Of a stretch of DNA of 64,000 bases, positions 8,746 to 16,826 are shown piece by piece. Every line of letters begins with the position of its first letter. The first letter of the stretch is position 1. The notes beneath the pieces were generated by a model. The model had not been told where the DNA came from. It searched no databases and saw only the letters and a program-made list of their open reading frames with translations. The stretch spans positions 3,145,001-3,209,000 of the forward strand of contig NZ_CP085876.1 in assembly GCF_013284245.2 (NCBI RefSeq), given 5' to 3'. The stretch is from Brevibacillus sp. DP1.3A. Lineage in GTDB: Bacteria; Bacillota; Bacilli; Brevibacillales; Brevibacillaceae. A program made the translations under genes and the position numbers.

Positions 8746-8772
8746 ATTGAACTAACGGGTTCGATTATCAAT
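8746..8772. repeat. CTAACGGG-loop hairpin, copy 1
   Basis: ATTGA / TCAAT flank the motif ACTAACGGG, just behind the VOC gene. The same core recurs at 61561, 62428 and 62498, with a variant GTAACGGG at 63300. The rest of the 8726-9080 interval holds a bidirectional terminator at 8860-8898 and a doubtful small ORF on the minus strand. Confidence 0.4.
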
Positions 8773-8859
8773 CTGACGAAAAAACAAATCATCAACGAAT
8801 GGGCGAAATATTACTACCGAAAATAGAAGAATCACGGGTGTACAGGGAAGTTACACCAA

Positions 8860-8898
8860 CAAAGAGTCCTTCCATGGTAATTGGGGAAGGACTCTTTA
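8860..8898. terminator. Bidirectional terminator
   Basis: Long perfect stem AAAGAGTCCTTCC / GGAAGGACTCTTT around a 10-nt loop, with T-rich sequence on the plus side and A-rich on the other, so it can act in both directions. Confidence 0.75.
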
Positions 8899-9012
8899 TT
8901 TGCACCATTCCCGCAGGATTCTCAATCTTGTGAGTTGAATAAACCAATGAGTTCTCATGATAATCCGTTTTAACAAGCCCGGCTTTCTTTGGCTGTCCAT
9001 CCATTTCAACAT
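8896..9012 (-). CDS. Possible 38-residue basic protein
   Basis: Small minus-strand frame starting MLKWMDSQRKPGLLKRIIMR and ending LRILREWCK, with AAGGCG five nt before the ATG and a strong terminator starting at its stop codon. Basic and hydrophobic, no recognisable family. The terminator placement is the main argument that it is expressed; it may be noise. Confidence 0.3.
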   Translation of the reverse strand: MLKWMDSQRKPGLLKRIIMRTHWFIQLTRLRILREWCK

Positions 9013-9080
9013 GGATCGCCTTCTTTTTGAAACGATTGTTTCGAACTGACACAATGAAAAAATGGAATCGGAGGATTGAC

Positions 9081-9998
9081 ATGAGAACCATACCACTCGG
9101 CACGAGCAAATTAGAAGTACCAGTCATCGCAATTGGGTGCATGAGGATTGGGTCACTAGACAAGCTGCAAGCGGAGCACTTCGTACAAACAGCGCTTGAA
9201 GAAGGGGCGAACTTCTTCGATCATGCAGATATTTATGGAAAAGGCAGATGTGAGCAAGTATTTGCAGAAGCGATTCAGATGAGCCCTAGCGTTCGCGAGC
9301 GTATCCTTTTGCAATCGAAATGTGGCATTCGTCCCGGCATGTTCGACTTTTCCAAAGAGCATATTTTGAATGCAGTGGATGGCATTCTAAAACGACTAAA
9401 AACTGAATATTTGGATGTATTGCTGCTGCATCGCCCAGACACGCTTGTCGAGCCGGAAGAAGTAGCGGAAGCGTTCGATCTTTTGGAAAGCACGGGTAAA
9501 GTACGCCACTTTGGCGTCTCCAATCAAAATCCGATGCAGATCCAGCTGTTAAACAAATATTTGAAGCAACCAATCGTCGCTAACCAGTTGCAGCTCAGCA
9601 TTATGAACGCGACGATGATCTCGCAAGGCTTCAACGTCAATATGGAGAACAATTCGGCTGTGAGCCGCGATGGCAGTGTACTCGACTTCTGTAGGCTGCA
9701 TGATATTACGATTCAGCCTTGGTCGCCGTTCCAGTATGGATTTTTCGAAGGATCTTTCCTTGGGAACGAGAAATTTCCTGAGTTGAACAAAAAAATCGAT
9801 GAAATGGCAGCTAGATATGAAGTGTCCAACACGACAATCGCCATCGCTTGGCTACTACGGCACCCGGCGAACATGCAACCTGTCATTGGCACGACGAATA
9901 TCGACCGTATGAAAGATTGTGTGAAAGCAGCTCATATTCGGTTGACGCGAGAAGCGTGGTATGACATCTATCGCTCTGCCGGAAATGTGTTGCCATAG
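9081..9998 (+). CDS. Aldo/keto reductase (YdhF-like)
   Basis: 305 residues. NADPH-dependent reductase with a TIM barrel. Catalytic tetrad visible: Asp and Tyr in FFDHADIYGKG, Lys in LLQSKCGI, His in VLLLHRPD. C-terminal cofactor part AWLLRHPANMQPVIGTTNIDRM, with the GTT-x-x-R phosphate-binding pattern. The start is the ATG at 9081, 6 nt after GGAGGA; in-frame starts upstream have no binding site. Ends 10 bp before the convergent DUF3885 gene. Substrate unknown. Confidence 0.92.
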   Translation: MRTIPLGTSKLEVPVIAIGCMRIGSLDKLQAEHFVQTALEEGANFFDHADIYGKGRCEQVFAEAIQMSPSVRERILLQSKCGIRPGMFDFSKEHILNAVDGILKRLKTEYLDVLLLHRPDTLVEPEEVAEAFDLLESTGKVRHFGVSNQNPMQIQLLNKYLKQPIVANQLQLSIMNATMISQGFNVNMENNSAVSRDGSVLDFCRLHDITIQPWSPFQYGFFEGSFLGNEKFPELNKKIDEMAARYEVSNTTIAIAWLLRHPANMQPVIGTTNIDRMKDCVKAAHIRLTREAWYDIYRSAGNVLP

Positions 9999-10008
9999 CT
10001 GATTCCAT

Positions 10009-10650
10009 TTACGAAAATACCTGATCGATCTTGGCTCTGTCATAGTCTAATATCCAATGCGAATAGCTCTCATATATCTCTCTGATTGTTTCAGGAGAAG
10101 TTGCTACTAAATCACAGCCTCGATCGTCATAAATGTGAAAGACGGTATGTTTACTCGTATTGATAAAATATACCCGATGAAAAATACGTGGCATTAATCC
10201 CATATCTTGACGGCAGATTGCTTTTATCATTGGAACATATGCAAAGTCCGATGTCTTACACTTCAAGGCGAATCGATGCGTTCGATAGGCTTCATTCTCA
10301 TCGTCTTCTGGAAAAACATAAGGGATCGTGTGTTGTTGCAGCTTATACAAAAATGATTTGTTCTTCACATACTTGGAAAAGATGTTCAATTTACGCTTGA
10401 AAGCTCCACCGTCTCCAAAATCGTTTACATCCACTACGATATAGATGTCATCGTTAGGTGCATGTAAAGTCTTATATAAAGTAATCGCTCGCGTATAAAC
10501 CCCCTGTAAATAGGGGCAATTTTCATAAACGTTATGGTAATCGTAGTTCACACCTAGCTCAAAACGGATTCCAATATCCCAGCTATAAAACAAAGGTGGT
10601 CTAAGCATTAACGCTGGAAATGTATGATGTAAATACTTGTGTAACGCCAT
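10009..10650 (-). CDS. DUF3885 domain protein
   Basis: 213 residues. The C-terminal 90 residues contain the conserved blocks IFHRVYFINTSKHTVFHIYDDRG and SHWILDYDRAKID of the DUF3885 family, whose function is unknown; soluble, no membrane segment. Start ATG 10650 follows GAGGTGC; a TTG one codon upstream is less likely. It is convergent with the aldo/keto reductase, and 25 bp downstream of the YkvA-like gene, with which it may form a two-gene unit. Confidence 0.8.
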   Translation of the reverse strand: MALHKYLHHTFPALMLRPPLFYSWDIGIRFELGVNYDYHNVYENCPYLQGVYTRAITLYKTLHAPNDDIYIVVDVNDFGDGGAFKRKLNIFSKYVKNKSFLYKLQQHTIPYVFPEDDENEAYRTHRFALKCKTSDFAYVPMIKAICRQDMGLMPRIFHRVYFINTSKHTVFHIYDDRGCDLVATSPETIREIYESYSHWILDYDRAKIDQVFS

Positions 10651-10674
10651 CAAAGCACCTCGTATGGGTTTTAC

Positions 10675-11067
10675 CTATTCCTGTAAAAATCCTTTTTGTT
10701 TCCATTCTTTGTATAGAGTAAGGTCGCTGCTCACTTGTCGAAACACCAATCCAATGATGGTCGCGTCATCTAGTAAACCAACAACAGGAATAAAATCTGT
10801 GATGGCGTCTACAGGTGAAACAAAGTACAAAATCCCACCAATAATCATCAAGATGGATTTAACAGGGATTGTTCGGTATTTTCCACTCGTCCAATCACCG
10901 AAAATACTAAAGAGTAGCTGTAAATTCTCCCAAACATCTCCGATCGCTCTTTTATCTGCTTTTTTCATTGCTTTTTTAAGGAGACTAGATGCTTTTTCTT
11001 TATCGTTTAGATATTCAGAGGCTTTTGATTCGTAATTTTTAAGAAACCTCTTTTCATGTTTAGCCAT
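10675..11067 (-). CDS. YkvA family protein (DUF1232)
   Basis: 130 residues. The middle contains the DUF1232 signature: two hydrophobic helices MIIGGILYFVSPVDAITDF and IPVVGLLDDATIIGLVFRQV, including the characteristic YFVSPVDAITDFIP. A charged helical N terminus (KHEKRFLKNYESKASEYL) precedes it. Probably membrane-associated; function not established. Strong ribosome binding site AGGGGGG. Confidence 0.87.
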   Translation of the reverse strand: MAKHEKRFLKNYESKASEYLNDKEKASSLLKKAMKKADKRAIGDVWENLQLLFSIFGDWTSGKYRTIPVKSILMIIGGILYFVSPVDAITDFIPVVGLLDDATIIGLVFRQVSSDLTLYKEWKQKGFLQE

Positions 11068-11130
11068 AGGACCCCCTATGTTTCGTCGAAGCCATAAAGG
11101 GCGAGAAAACGCTCATTTTTGGCTTCGGTG

Positions 11131-11510
11131 TTATTTAAACCACTTGTACATCCTTACAGAACGAGGAGCCGTATAGGCAAACCCGAACTGTTCGTATAGT
11201 TGATCCGCAGGAACATCAGCGATCAGGCTTACATAGGCGGTCTTGGGAGCGTTTTTATCTAAATAGTCCATGAGGTGCTGCATGATGACCTTTCCGAGTC
11301 CCTTTTTCTGGTGTTCCGGAACCACGGCAATGTCCACAATTTGATAAAAACAGCCACCGTCACCGATGATTCTTCCCATTCCAATCGCGGTTCCTTCATG
11401 AAAAAGGGTGACCGCAAACACTGTATTCTTCAATCCGATCTCTGCTGCTTCTCTTCGACGCTAGGAGCATTTTCGTAAACCGTATAGTTTTCAAAAAGAG
11501 GGGTACTCAT
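11131..11510 (-). pseudogene. GNAT acetyltransferase, frameshifted near the N terminus
   Basis: The 3' frame (11131-11433) encodes most of a GNAT fold: acetyl-CoA loop VVPEHQKKGLGKVIMQ and the C-terminal LYEQFGFAYTAPRSVRMYKWF. Its only start there, TTG 11433, has no ribosome binding site. Upstream, a perfect AAAGGAG precedes ATG 11510, which opens MSTPLFENYTVYENAPSVEE in another frame and stops after 26 codons. The two pieces read as one protein once the frame is changed near 11450, giving SVEE followed by EAAEIGLKNTVFAV. About 15 residues expected between them in this family appear to be missing, so a small out-of-frame deletion is the likely cause. Confidence 0.75.
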
Positions 11511-11612
11511 GATGTACTCCTTTTACATCTAAATTTTCGCTACAGCGAGAGCTTATCATTTATTTTGCTTGTAGAAAAGTAGCGTATAGGATGAACGATT
11601 GCTTCCAAGCGA

Positions 11613-12596
11613 TTACACCAAGAGGATTTTCCCCGTACGATGACGGCTCTCCGCAAATTTCACTGCTTCTCTAACATCATGCAAAGCAAATTTCTCTCCT
11701 GGCTCTTCTAAAAGGAGCTTCCCATTCTGAACGAGCTCGATGACTTTCTCAAACGTTTCGTGCCAGGTAGACACGGATACGCGTTGATTCCAGTGCCGCA
11801 ATAAAAACAGTTGAGGGAGAACGCCAAGCTCTTTCGAGATGATCGACCAATCCACTTGAACTCCCGATAATAGGCCTAACGACAAGAAAATGCCACCAGC
11901 ACGTGTAGACTTCGCCAGCTCTAAACCATCTGGGCCACCAATGGAATCAATAGACGCATGAGCACCTTGTCCGTTCGTTACACTCATGATGGCATCATAA
12001 GTAGACACACATGAGCTGTCGATGACATGCCACGCCCCGAGTTGCATCAACTCCTCGGTATATCTTGTGTTTCGGACGATGGCGATCACCCTAAAACCGA
12101 AAAGAGCGGATAGCTGAATAAATAAGCGGCCAATGGCTGAGTTGGCTGCATTGACTAGCAAAACCTGATGAGAAGACAGTTGAAGAGTCTCATTGCAGAT
12201 GACCCACGCAGTGATAGGGTTGATGTACAACCGACTGGCGATATCATCCTGGATTGAATCGGGAACCGCAATGGCTAGCTCAGCTGTCGTTTTTACGTAT
12301 TCTTGCCACGTACCCTCACCGCGCAAAGGCAGAACACGTTTACCGATAAGAGAGCGGGGAACAAAAGGACCTGTATCAATAACGGTACCAACCCCCTCAT
12401 ACCCAGGAATGGCGGGCAGGTTGATACGATGCTTGTACGCACCACGAATCGGGATGACGTCAGAAGGATTAATAGGACGTGCGCTCATTTTCACCAAAAT
12501 TTCACCTTGCTTCAGTGGCTCAATCAACCGCTGTTCAATCTTCAATACTTCATGGGGTTCGCCAAATTGAGCGTAACGTACTGTTTGTGCATACAT
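11613..12596 (-). CDS. Zinc-independent medium-chain reductase (quinone oxidoreductase / enoyl reductase-like)
   Basis: 327 residues. MDR-family fold: catalytic GroES-like part with NPSDVIPIRGAY and PAIPGYEGVGTV, then a Rossmann part with VNAANSAIGRLFIQLSALFG, most like mitochondrial-type 2-enoyl thioester reductases and quinone oxidoreductases. The catalytic-zinc cysteine and structural-zinc cysteine cluster are absent. NADPH-dependent reductase of an unsaturated or quinone substrate; which one cannot be told. Monocistronic in appearance. Confidence 0.85.
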   Translation of the reverse strand: MYAQTVRYAQFGEPHEVLKIEQRLIEPLKQGEILVKMSARPINPSDVIPIRGAYKHRINLPAIPGYEGVGTVIDTGPFVPRSLIGKRVLPLRGEGTWQEYVKTTAELAIAVPDSIQDDIASRLYINPITAWVICNETLQLSSHQVLLVNAANSAIGRLFIQLSALFGFRVIAIVRNTRYTEELMQLGAWHVIDSSCVSTYDAIMSVTNGQGAHASIDSIGGPDGLELAKSTRAGGIFLSLGLLSGVQVDWSIISKELGVLPQLFLLRHWNQRVSVSTWHETFEKVIELVQNGKLLLEEPGEKFALHDVREAVKFAESRHRTGKILLV

Positions 12597-12675
12597 GGTT
12601 GTGCACTCCTAACTTTGTCAGCCATAACCGAATGAAAGATAGTTCTTCGTCATTGCGTATGGGATCGGAATGTCT

Positions 12676-12921
12676 TTATCTTAGGTATAAAAAATATACG
12701 CCGTCAATCAAAACGAGAACTTGGCATGCAGCTACAAAAAAGAACAGATACGCGATCTTATGTTGTTTCTTCCACTCAAAGCTACCTAACGCTGTCATGA
12801 TAATGGCTAAGCCCAGCATGGTTGCTATTCGCAAAAGTCGCGAACTCGTTATCAGAGTAGCGATTGCCAAAACGATAACCATCATGGAAACAACAGTAAA
12901 CCAGATGGGGGTATTTTTCAT
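12676..12921 (-). CDS. Small membrane protein, unknown
   Basis: 81 residues with about three hydrophobic spans (residues 5-22, 28-46 and 57-78, the last VAACQVLVLIDGVYFLYL) and short polar links including WKKQHK. No recognised family. It is followed upstream by another tiny membrane protein gene on the same strand, 29 bp away, suggesting a pair. Confidence 0.55.
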   Translation of the reverse strand: MKNTPIWFTVVSMMVIVLAIATLITSSRLLRIATMLGLAIIMTALGSFEWKKQHKIAYLFFFVAACQVLVLIDGVYFLYLR

Positions 12922-12950
12922 GAGATAGGCTCACTTTCCCTTGCGGAATG

Positions 12951-13109
12951 TTAGCTATTCAGGACAATCAAGAAAAATAAGACCGCTCCTAAAATTGCCG
13001 TGATGGCTGCGGACATAAGATATTGATTCGGGTTATGGATGACTTGTCGAAGTGTATTAAAAAAGCTGACGAGAAACAAAGCGACCACGAAACTTACTAC
13101 GTACAGCAT
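12951..13109 (-). CDS. Small membrane protein, unknown
   Basis: 52 residues, two spans (MLYVVSFVVALFLVSFF and an alanine/isoleucine-rich C-terminal span) joined by a short polar link. I take ATG 13109, nine nt after GGAAAGG; the longer reading from TTG 13142 would begin next to the promoter -10 box. No family recognised. Confidence 0.55.
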   Translation of the reverse strand: MLYVVSFVVALFLVSFFNTLRQVIHNPNQYLMSAAITAILGAVLFFLIVLNS

Positions 13110-13140
13110 GTAATCAAAACCTTTCCAATTAATATTCTTC

Positions 13141-13180
13141 AAAATTATACCAATATTTCAATGGAGAAACAATTTGACAT
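13141..13180 (-). promoter_or_regulatory. Sigma-A-type promoter of the small membrane protein pair
   Basis: On the minus strand TTGTTT, 17-nt spacer, TATAAT (with a following TTTG), placing the transcript start just before the coding sequence that begins at 13109. Confidence 0.5.
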
Positions 13181-13198
13181 AAAAAGCGATTGATAAAT

Positions 13199-13226
13199 GA
13201 AAAAAGAGCGCATCTGCGCTCTTTCG
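13199..13226 (-). terminator. Terminator of the CDGSH gene
   Basis: Minus-strand stem AAAGAGCGC / GCGCTCTTT with tetraloop AGAT and a TTTTTT run, just after the stop of the CDGSH gene. Confidence 0.8.
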
Positions 13227-13228
13227 AA

Positions 13229-13438
13229 TCATGCTTTTGCTCGTGGTGCACTTTCAAAGCCTACTTTTTTATGCGTGCCATCACAGAACGGTTTCTTCTC
13301 GGATTGACCGCATCGACAGAGTGAAAAAGATGAACCGATTTCATACTGGTCACCTGCTCCATCCAGCAATTCAACTGCTCCTGTAACACGAATTGATCCA
13401 TTGTCGTTAATCTTGATGGTTACTTTTTCTTGATCCAC
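13229..13438 (-). CDS. CDGSH iron-sulfur domain protein
   Basis: 69 residues, a single CDGSH module: CRCGQSEKKPFCDGTHKKVGF provides three cysteines and one histidine for a 2Fe-2S cluster. N-terminal beta strands (VTIKINDNGSIRVTGAVELLD) are as in the stand-alone bacterial family. Probably a soluble electron-transfer or cluster-transfer protein. Monocistronic, with its own terminator. Confidence 0.93.
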   Translation of the reverse strand: MDQEKVTIKINDNGSIRVTGAVELLDGAGDQYEIGSSFSLCRCGQSEKKPFCDGTHKKVGFESAPRAKA

Positions 13439-13628
13439 ATGTCATCCCTCCTTTTTTACTATCTTTACCTACTATGATTTCAAGCAGAAGGGTATGTAGG
13501 AAATAATTGTTGCACTACAAGGGAAGAGCCTGCCGTCGCGATAGTGAACTTGCTGGCAGAACATGACGAAATCGTGTTAAAATCAGGACAAGGTACGGTT
13601 ATTTTTAGCAGGGAAAGGGTTTTGTCTC

Positions 13629-13742
13629 ATGACGATTTCAATGGATGACTTAGAGCAATCCTGCTGGGAATGCGAAGGCAAGGGAGCGATTCTTATCGCA
13701 CAAGGTCAGACCCTCCTACACTTTATAAAAAAGCACTTGTAA
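13629..13742 (+). CDS. Small CxxCxGxG protein, possibly shortened anti-TRAP-like
   Basis: 37 residues, starting MTISMDDLEQSCWECEGKGA. It holds one CWECEGKG knuckle of the DnaJ zinc-finger/anti-TRAP type, and ends LLHFIKKHL. Two knuckles are normal in such proteins, so an internal in-frame loss is possible. ATG preceded by GGAAAGGG at 9-10 nt and followed by a good terminator at 13769. This is the only candidate gene in the otherwise empty stretch 13439-13831. Confidence 0.4.
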   Translation: MTISMDDLEQSCWECEGKGAILIAQGQTLLHFIKKHL

Positions 13743-13768
13743 ACGAACGAGCTTGAAGAAAAAGAGGG

Positions 13769-13817
13769 AGGCCGTCAGATCCTCACCTGGTTACGGGTGG
13801 GAACTGTCGGCCTTTTT
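13769..13817 (+). terminator. Terminator
   Basis: Stem AGGCCG-CAG / CTG-CGGCCT, inner pairing CTCACC / GGGTGG, then TTTTT. It closes the small CxxCxGxG transcript and faces the convergent DoxX gene. Confidence 0.65.
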
Positions 13818-13831
13818 AGCGAGCAGTCGGA

Positions 13832-14206
13832 TTAAACCGACGTAGCATGATTCGGCTGTTTTTTGCTTCCACTCTGGCGACCGATCAGCAAGAAAACAAG
13901 GAGTAAGACAAACGGAATCGCTACAGTAGTCGTATCACCGTGTAAAAGAAGAGTGATTGTAGCACCAAGCATAATCACTGCGAGCGTATAAGCGGCGTAA
14001 CGCGTATACTTTTTCATTAGTAAGCCCAATCCGCCGAGCACTTCGCCTAAACCGATCACAACTTGGAACCAATGGGGAAACCCGAATGCTTGGAAAGCGA
14101 GTGTTGTCTCTGGATGTCCAATCAGCTTATAAATACCAGATGAAAGAAACATCAAGCACAACCCTACGATCAATACCCATTTTGCGAAAATACGCAGACC
14201 TATCAT
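13832..14206 (-). CDS. DoxX family membrane protein
   Basis: 124 residues, four membrane spans. The DoxX/SURF4 pattern is visible: LIVGLCLMFLSSGIYKL, the HPETTLAFQAFGFPHW loop, VVIGLGEVLGGLGLLM and two further spans. ATG 14206 follows GGAGG at 7 nt; the frame is open upstream but without a binding site. Role unknown; the family is often linked to redox or thiol stress. Confidence 0.82.
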   Translation of the reverse strand: MIGLRIFAKWVLIVGLCLMFLSSGIYKLIGHPETTLAFQAFGFPHWFQVVIGLGEVLGGLGLLMKKYTRYAAYTLAVIMLGATITLLLHGDTTTVAIPFVLLLVFLLIGRQSGSKKQPNHATSV

Positions 14207-14376
14207 ACCGAAATCCTCCAATCGCTTTGTTGATGGATTCAGTATAAAGCGCCCATTATGACATCTTTTGTCATATAGCAATGACTGAACGATCTGTAAA
14301 GGGTACAAGATATTGCAAAAGAAGAAGTAATTGATTATTTTAAACTAAAATTATGATGAGAGTGGGGGGATTAACC

Positions 14377-15063
14377 TTGAAGGTTTTAGTAGTTGAAGAT
14401 GACAAGACCATTGCAGATGGTTTGCACTATTCGCTTTCCAGTGAGGGTTATGAAGTAGTTCTTTGTGAAGGGAAACAAACTGCAATTGAAACAATCAAGC
14501 AACAACGTTTTGATATTTATTTATTGGATCTAACTTTGCCGGATGGTAATGGCTATGAGATTTGCGAATATGTAAAAGAAAATCAGGATGCACCTGTCAT
14601 CTTCTTGACGGCATGTGATGATGAAATCAATGTGGTTCGGGGATTAGATATGGGAGCAGACGACTATATCACTAAGCCGTTTCGTATCCGGGAGCTGATT
14701 AGCCGAATGAAGTCATCCCTTAGGCACTACCAAAAAGAACCCAACCCGACTGACAAAGTGAAGATTGGAAATGTTGTCGTAAATACAAAACTGGCTAAAG
14801 TGTACAAAGGAACCGAGGAAGTGATGCTGACTGCTTTAGAATACCGTTTGCTGTTGGCATTCATAAATAGTAGAGGGCAAGTTCTGTCCAGAAATCAGTT
14901 GTTAGAGGGCATTTGGGATCTAGATGGTAACTTTATCAATGACAATACCCTTTCTGTCTACATTAAGCGGCTTCGCGAAAAGTTGGAAGATGATAGCCAG
15001 AATCCCAAAGTGATAGAAACCGTACGCGGACTTGGCTATCGAATGAGTGGAAATCATGCTTAA
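14377..15063 (+). CDS. OmpR-family response regulator
   Basis: 228 residues from TTG 14377. Receiver domain 1-115: acidic VVEDDKTIADG, phospho-acceptor Asp in IYLLDLTLPDG, Thr in FLTACDD and Lys in YITKPF. Winged-helix DNA-binding domain 130-228, with LTALEYRLLLAF and VIETVRGLGYRM. GTGGGGGGA lies 7 nt before the TTG; ATG 14353 is an alternative with no site. It overlaps the kinase start, forming a sensor-regulator-ABC transporter operon with the next three genes, which it probably controls. Confidence 0.93.
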   Translation: MKVLVVEDDKTIADGLHYSLSSEGYEVVLCEGKQTAIETIKQQRFDIYLLDLTLPDGNGYEICEYVKENQDAPVIFLTACDDEINVVRGLDMGADDYITKPFRIRELISRMKSSLRHYQKEPNPTDKVKIGNVVVNTKLAKVYKGTEEVMLTALEYRLLLAFINSRGQVLSRNQLLEGIWDLDGNFINDNTLSVYIKRLREKLEDDSQNPKVIETVRGLGYRMSGNHA

Positions 15064-16057
15064 AAACAAAGAAATACAGAAGTTATGTATGTATAGCGTG
15101 GTTATTTCCATCATTGGGATCACTATTCTTTGGATAATCGATTGGAAAGCGGGGATTGTGGCGATTGCCATGGTATTTCTGCTCCTTTCATGTTTTTTCC
15201 TGTTTACCCGCAAACGTTATCAGGATATCAGTAAGCTCGCTTATTATTTGGCTTCTGTATATTCAGGCCAACCCACGATGGATATTAGGGATAACGTTGA
15301 GGGTGAATTGAGCATTCTGAAAAATGATATTTATAAAGTTACATTAACGTTGTCCGAGCAGTCTGCTCTTCTGAAAAAGGACAAACAATACTTGGCAGAT
15401 ACTCTTTCGAACATCTCCCATCAACTAAAAACGCCACTTGCCTCCATGTTTGTCATGGCTGATTTATTAAACAACCCTAGTCTACCTCCTGATAAAAGGG
15501 ATGAGTTCTTGGGCAAGATTATCAATCAGTTGAAGCGTATTGAATGGCTCGTGACTTCATTGCTCAAACTGTCCAAAATCGAAGTGCAGAGCGTTATTTT
15601 CAAGAAGGAATTCGTATCTGTCAAAAAAATAATAAACAAGGCATTAGAACCACTCCTTGTCCCCATGGAATTAAAAAATCAGGAGCTTTCTTTTTCCTGT
15701 AAAGAAGACCTTTTCGTGTATGGAGATGAAAACTGGACGGTAGAAGCCATTTTGAATGTAGTAAAAAACGGGATTGAGCATACGCCGGTCGGGGGACGTA
15801 TTATTATTTCGTGTGAGGAAACAGCATTGTATACACAAATTGTCATTGCCGATAGTGGCAAGGGGATTAGCCCGGAAGATGCTCCACACATTTTTGAACG
15901 ATTTTATAAAGGGAAGAATGCTGGAGCGGATAGTATTGGAATAGGGCTAGCCATGTCTAAAACAATCTTGCAAAGTCAAAACGCCGATGTGTTTATGGAA
16001 AGCCAGATTGGTGTAGGAACTACATTCAAAATCAAATTCTACAAGCAAATGATTTAG
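15056..16057 (+). CDS. Sensor histidine kinase, intramembrane-sensing type
   Basis: 333 residues. Two membrane spans near residues 11-30 and 36-54 are separated by only about six residues (IDWKAG), so there is no real extracellular sensor domain, as in BceS-like kinases that read out an ABC transporter. H box SNISHQLKTPLASM, N box VVKNGIEHTP, G1 IADSGKGISP, F box IFERFYKG, G2 IGIGLAMSK. ATG 15056 overlaps the regulator stop by 8 nt; GTG 15047 is possible. The membrane layout supports signalling together with the downstream transporter. Confidence 0.92.
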   Translation: MLKNKEIQKLCMYSVVISIIGITILWIIDWKAGIVAIAMVFLLLSCFFLFTRKRYQDISKLAYYLASVYSGQPTMDIRDNVEGELSILKNDIYKVTLTLSEQSALLKKDKQYLADTLSNISHQLKTPLASMFVMADLLNNPSLPPDKRDEFLGKIINQLKRIEWLVTSLLKLSKIEVQSVIFKKEFVSVKKIINKALEPLLVPMELKNQELSFSCKEDLFVYGDENWTVEAILNVVKNGIEHTPVGGRIIISCEETALYTQIVIADSGKGISPEDAPHIFERFYKGKNAGADSIGIGLAMSKTILQSQNADVFMESQIGVGTTFKIKFYKQMI

Positions 16058-16139
16058 ATGACAAAATTGTAAGATTGAATGTCACCGACGAGACATCTTT
16101 GGCAGCTATTCTATACGTAATAACGAATCTAGGAGGATC

Positions 16140-16826
16140 ATGATGGAGATTTTACGAGTAGAAAACCTGTCAAAGACGTACGGTGATGGCGAAACAGCTG
16201 TTACTGCACTGAACGATATCTCGTTTTCCGTACAAAAAGGGGAGTTTGTGGCGATCATTGGACCATCTGGTTCAGGTAAGTCTACCCTTCTGCATATTCT
16301 GGGGGGCGTTGATACGCCCACATCCGGTAAGGTGATTGTTGATCAGACTGATATATACGCGATGGATGAAACGGCACTGGCCATCTTCAGACGCAGACAG
16401 ATTGGACTTATCTATCAATTCTACAATCTAATCCCTGTCCTTACTGTAGAGGAAAATATTACGTTACCATTACTATTGGACGGTAGAGAAGTAAATCAAG
16501 AAATCTTTTCCGGTATCGTAGAGACTCTAGGTCTTCAACAGCGATTAAAGCATCTGCCAAACCAGCTATCTGGAGGTCAGCAGCAGCGTGCGTCCATTGG
16601 CCGGGCCTTGATTAGCAATCCCGCCATTGTATTGGCTGACGAGCCTACGGGGAATCTAGACAGCAAAAACAGTGCTGAGATTGTGAAGCTCTTGAAACAA
16701 TTACACAAAGAACGGCATCAAACCCTGATTGTGATTACACATGACGAAAACATTGCCTTGCAAGCGGACCGTATTATTGGCATTCAGGATGGCAGGATTT
16801 CTAGAGATGAGGTGATCCGGCGATGA
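16140..16826 (+). CDS. ABC transporter ATP-binding protein (MacB/LolD family)
   Basis: 228 residues. Walker A GPSGSGKST, Q-loop YQFYNLIP, signature LSGGQQQRASIGRAL, Walker B VLADEPTGNLDS, H-loop VITHDEN. Family of ATPases that pair with FtsX-type permeases in mechanotransmission, lipoprotein release or peptide resistance. AGGAGG upstream of ATG 16140. The stop overlaps the permease start by four bases (ATGA), so the two are translationally coupled. Confidence 0.95.
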   Translation: MMEILRVENLSKTYGDGETAVTALNDISFSVQKGEFVAIIGPSGSGKSTLLHILGGVDTPTSGKVIVDQTDIYAMDETALAIFRRRQIGLIYQFYNLIPVLTVEENITLPLLLDGREVNQEIFSGIVETLGLQQRLKHLPNQLSGGQQQRASIGRALISNPAIVLADEPTGNLDSKNSAEIVKLLKQLHKERHQTLIVITHDENIALQADRIIGIQDGRISRDEVIRR

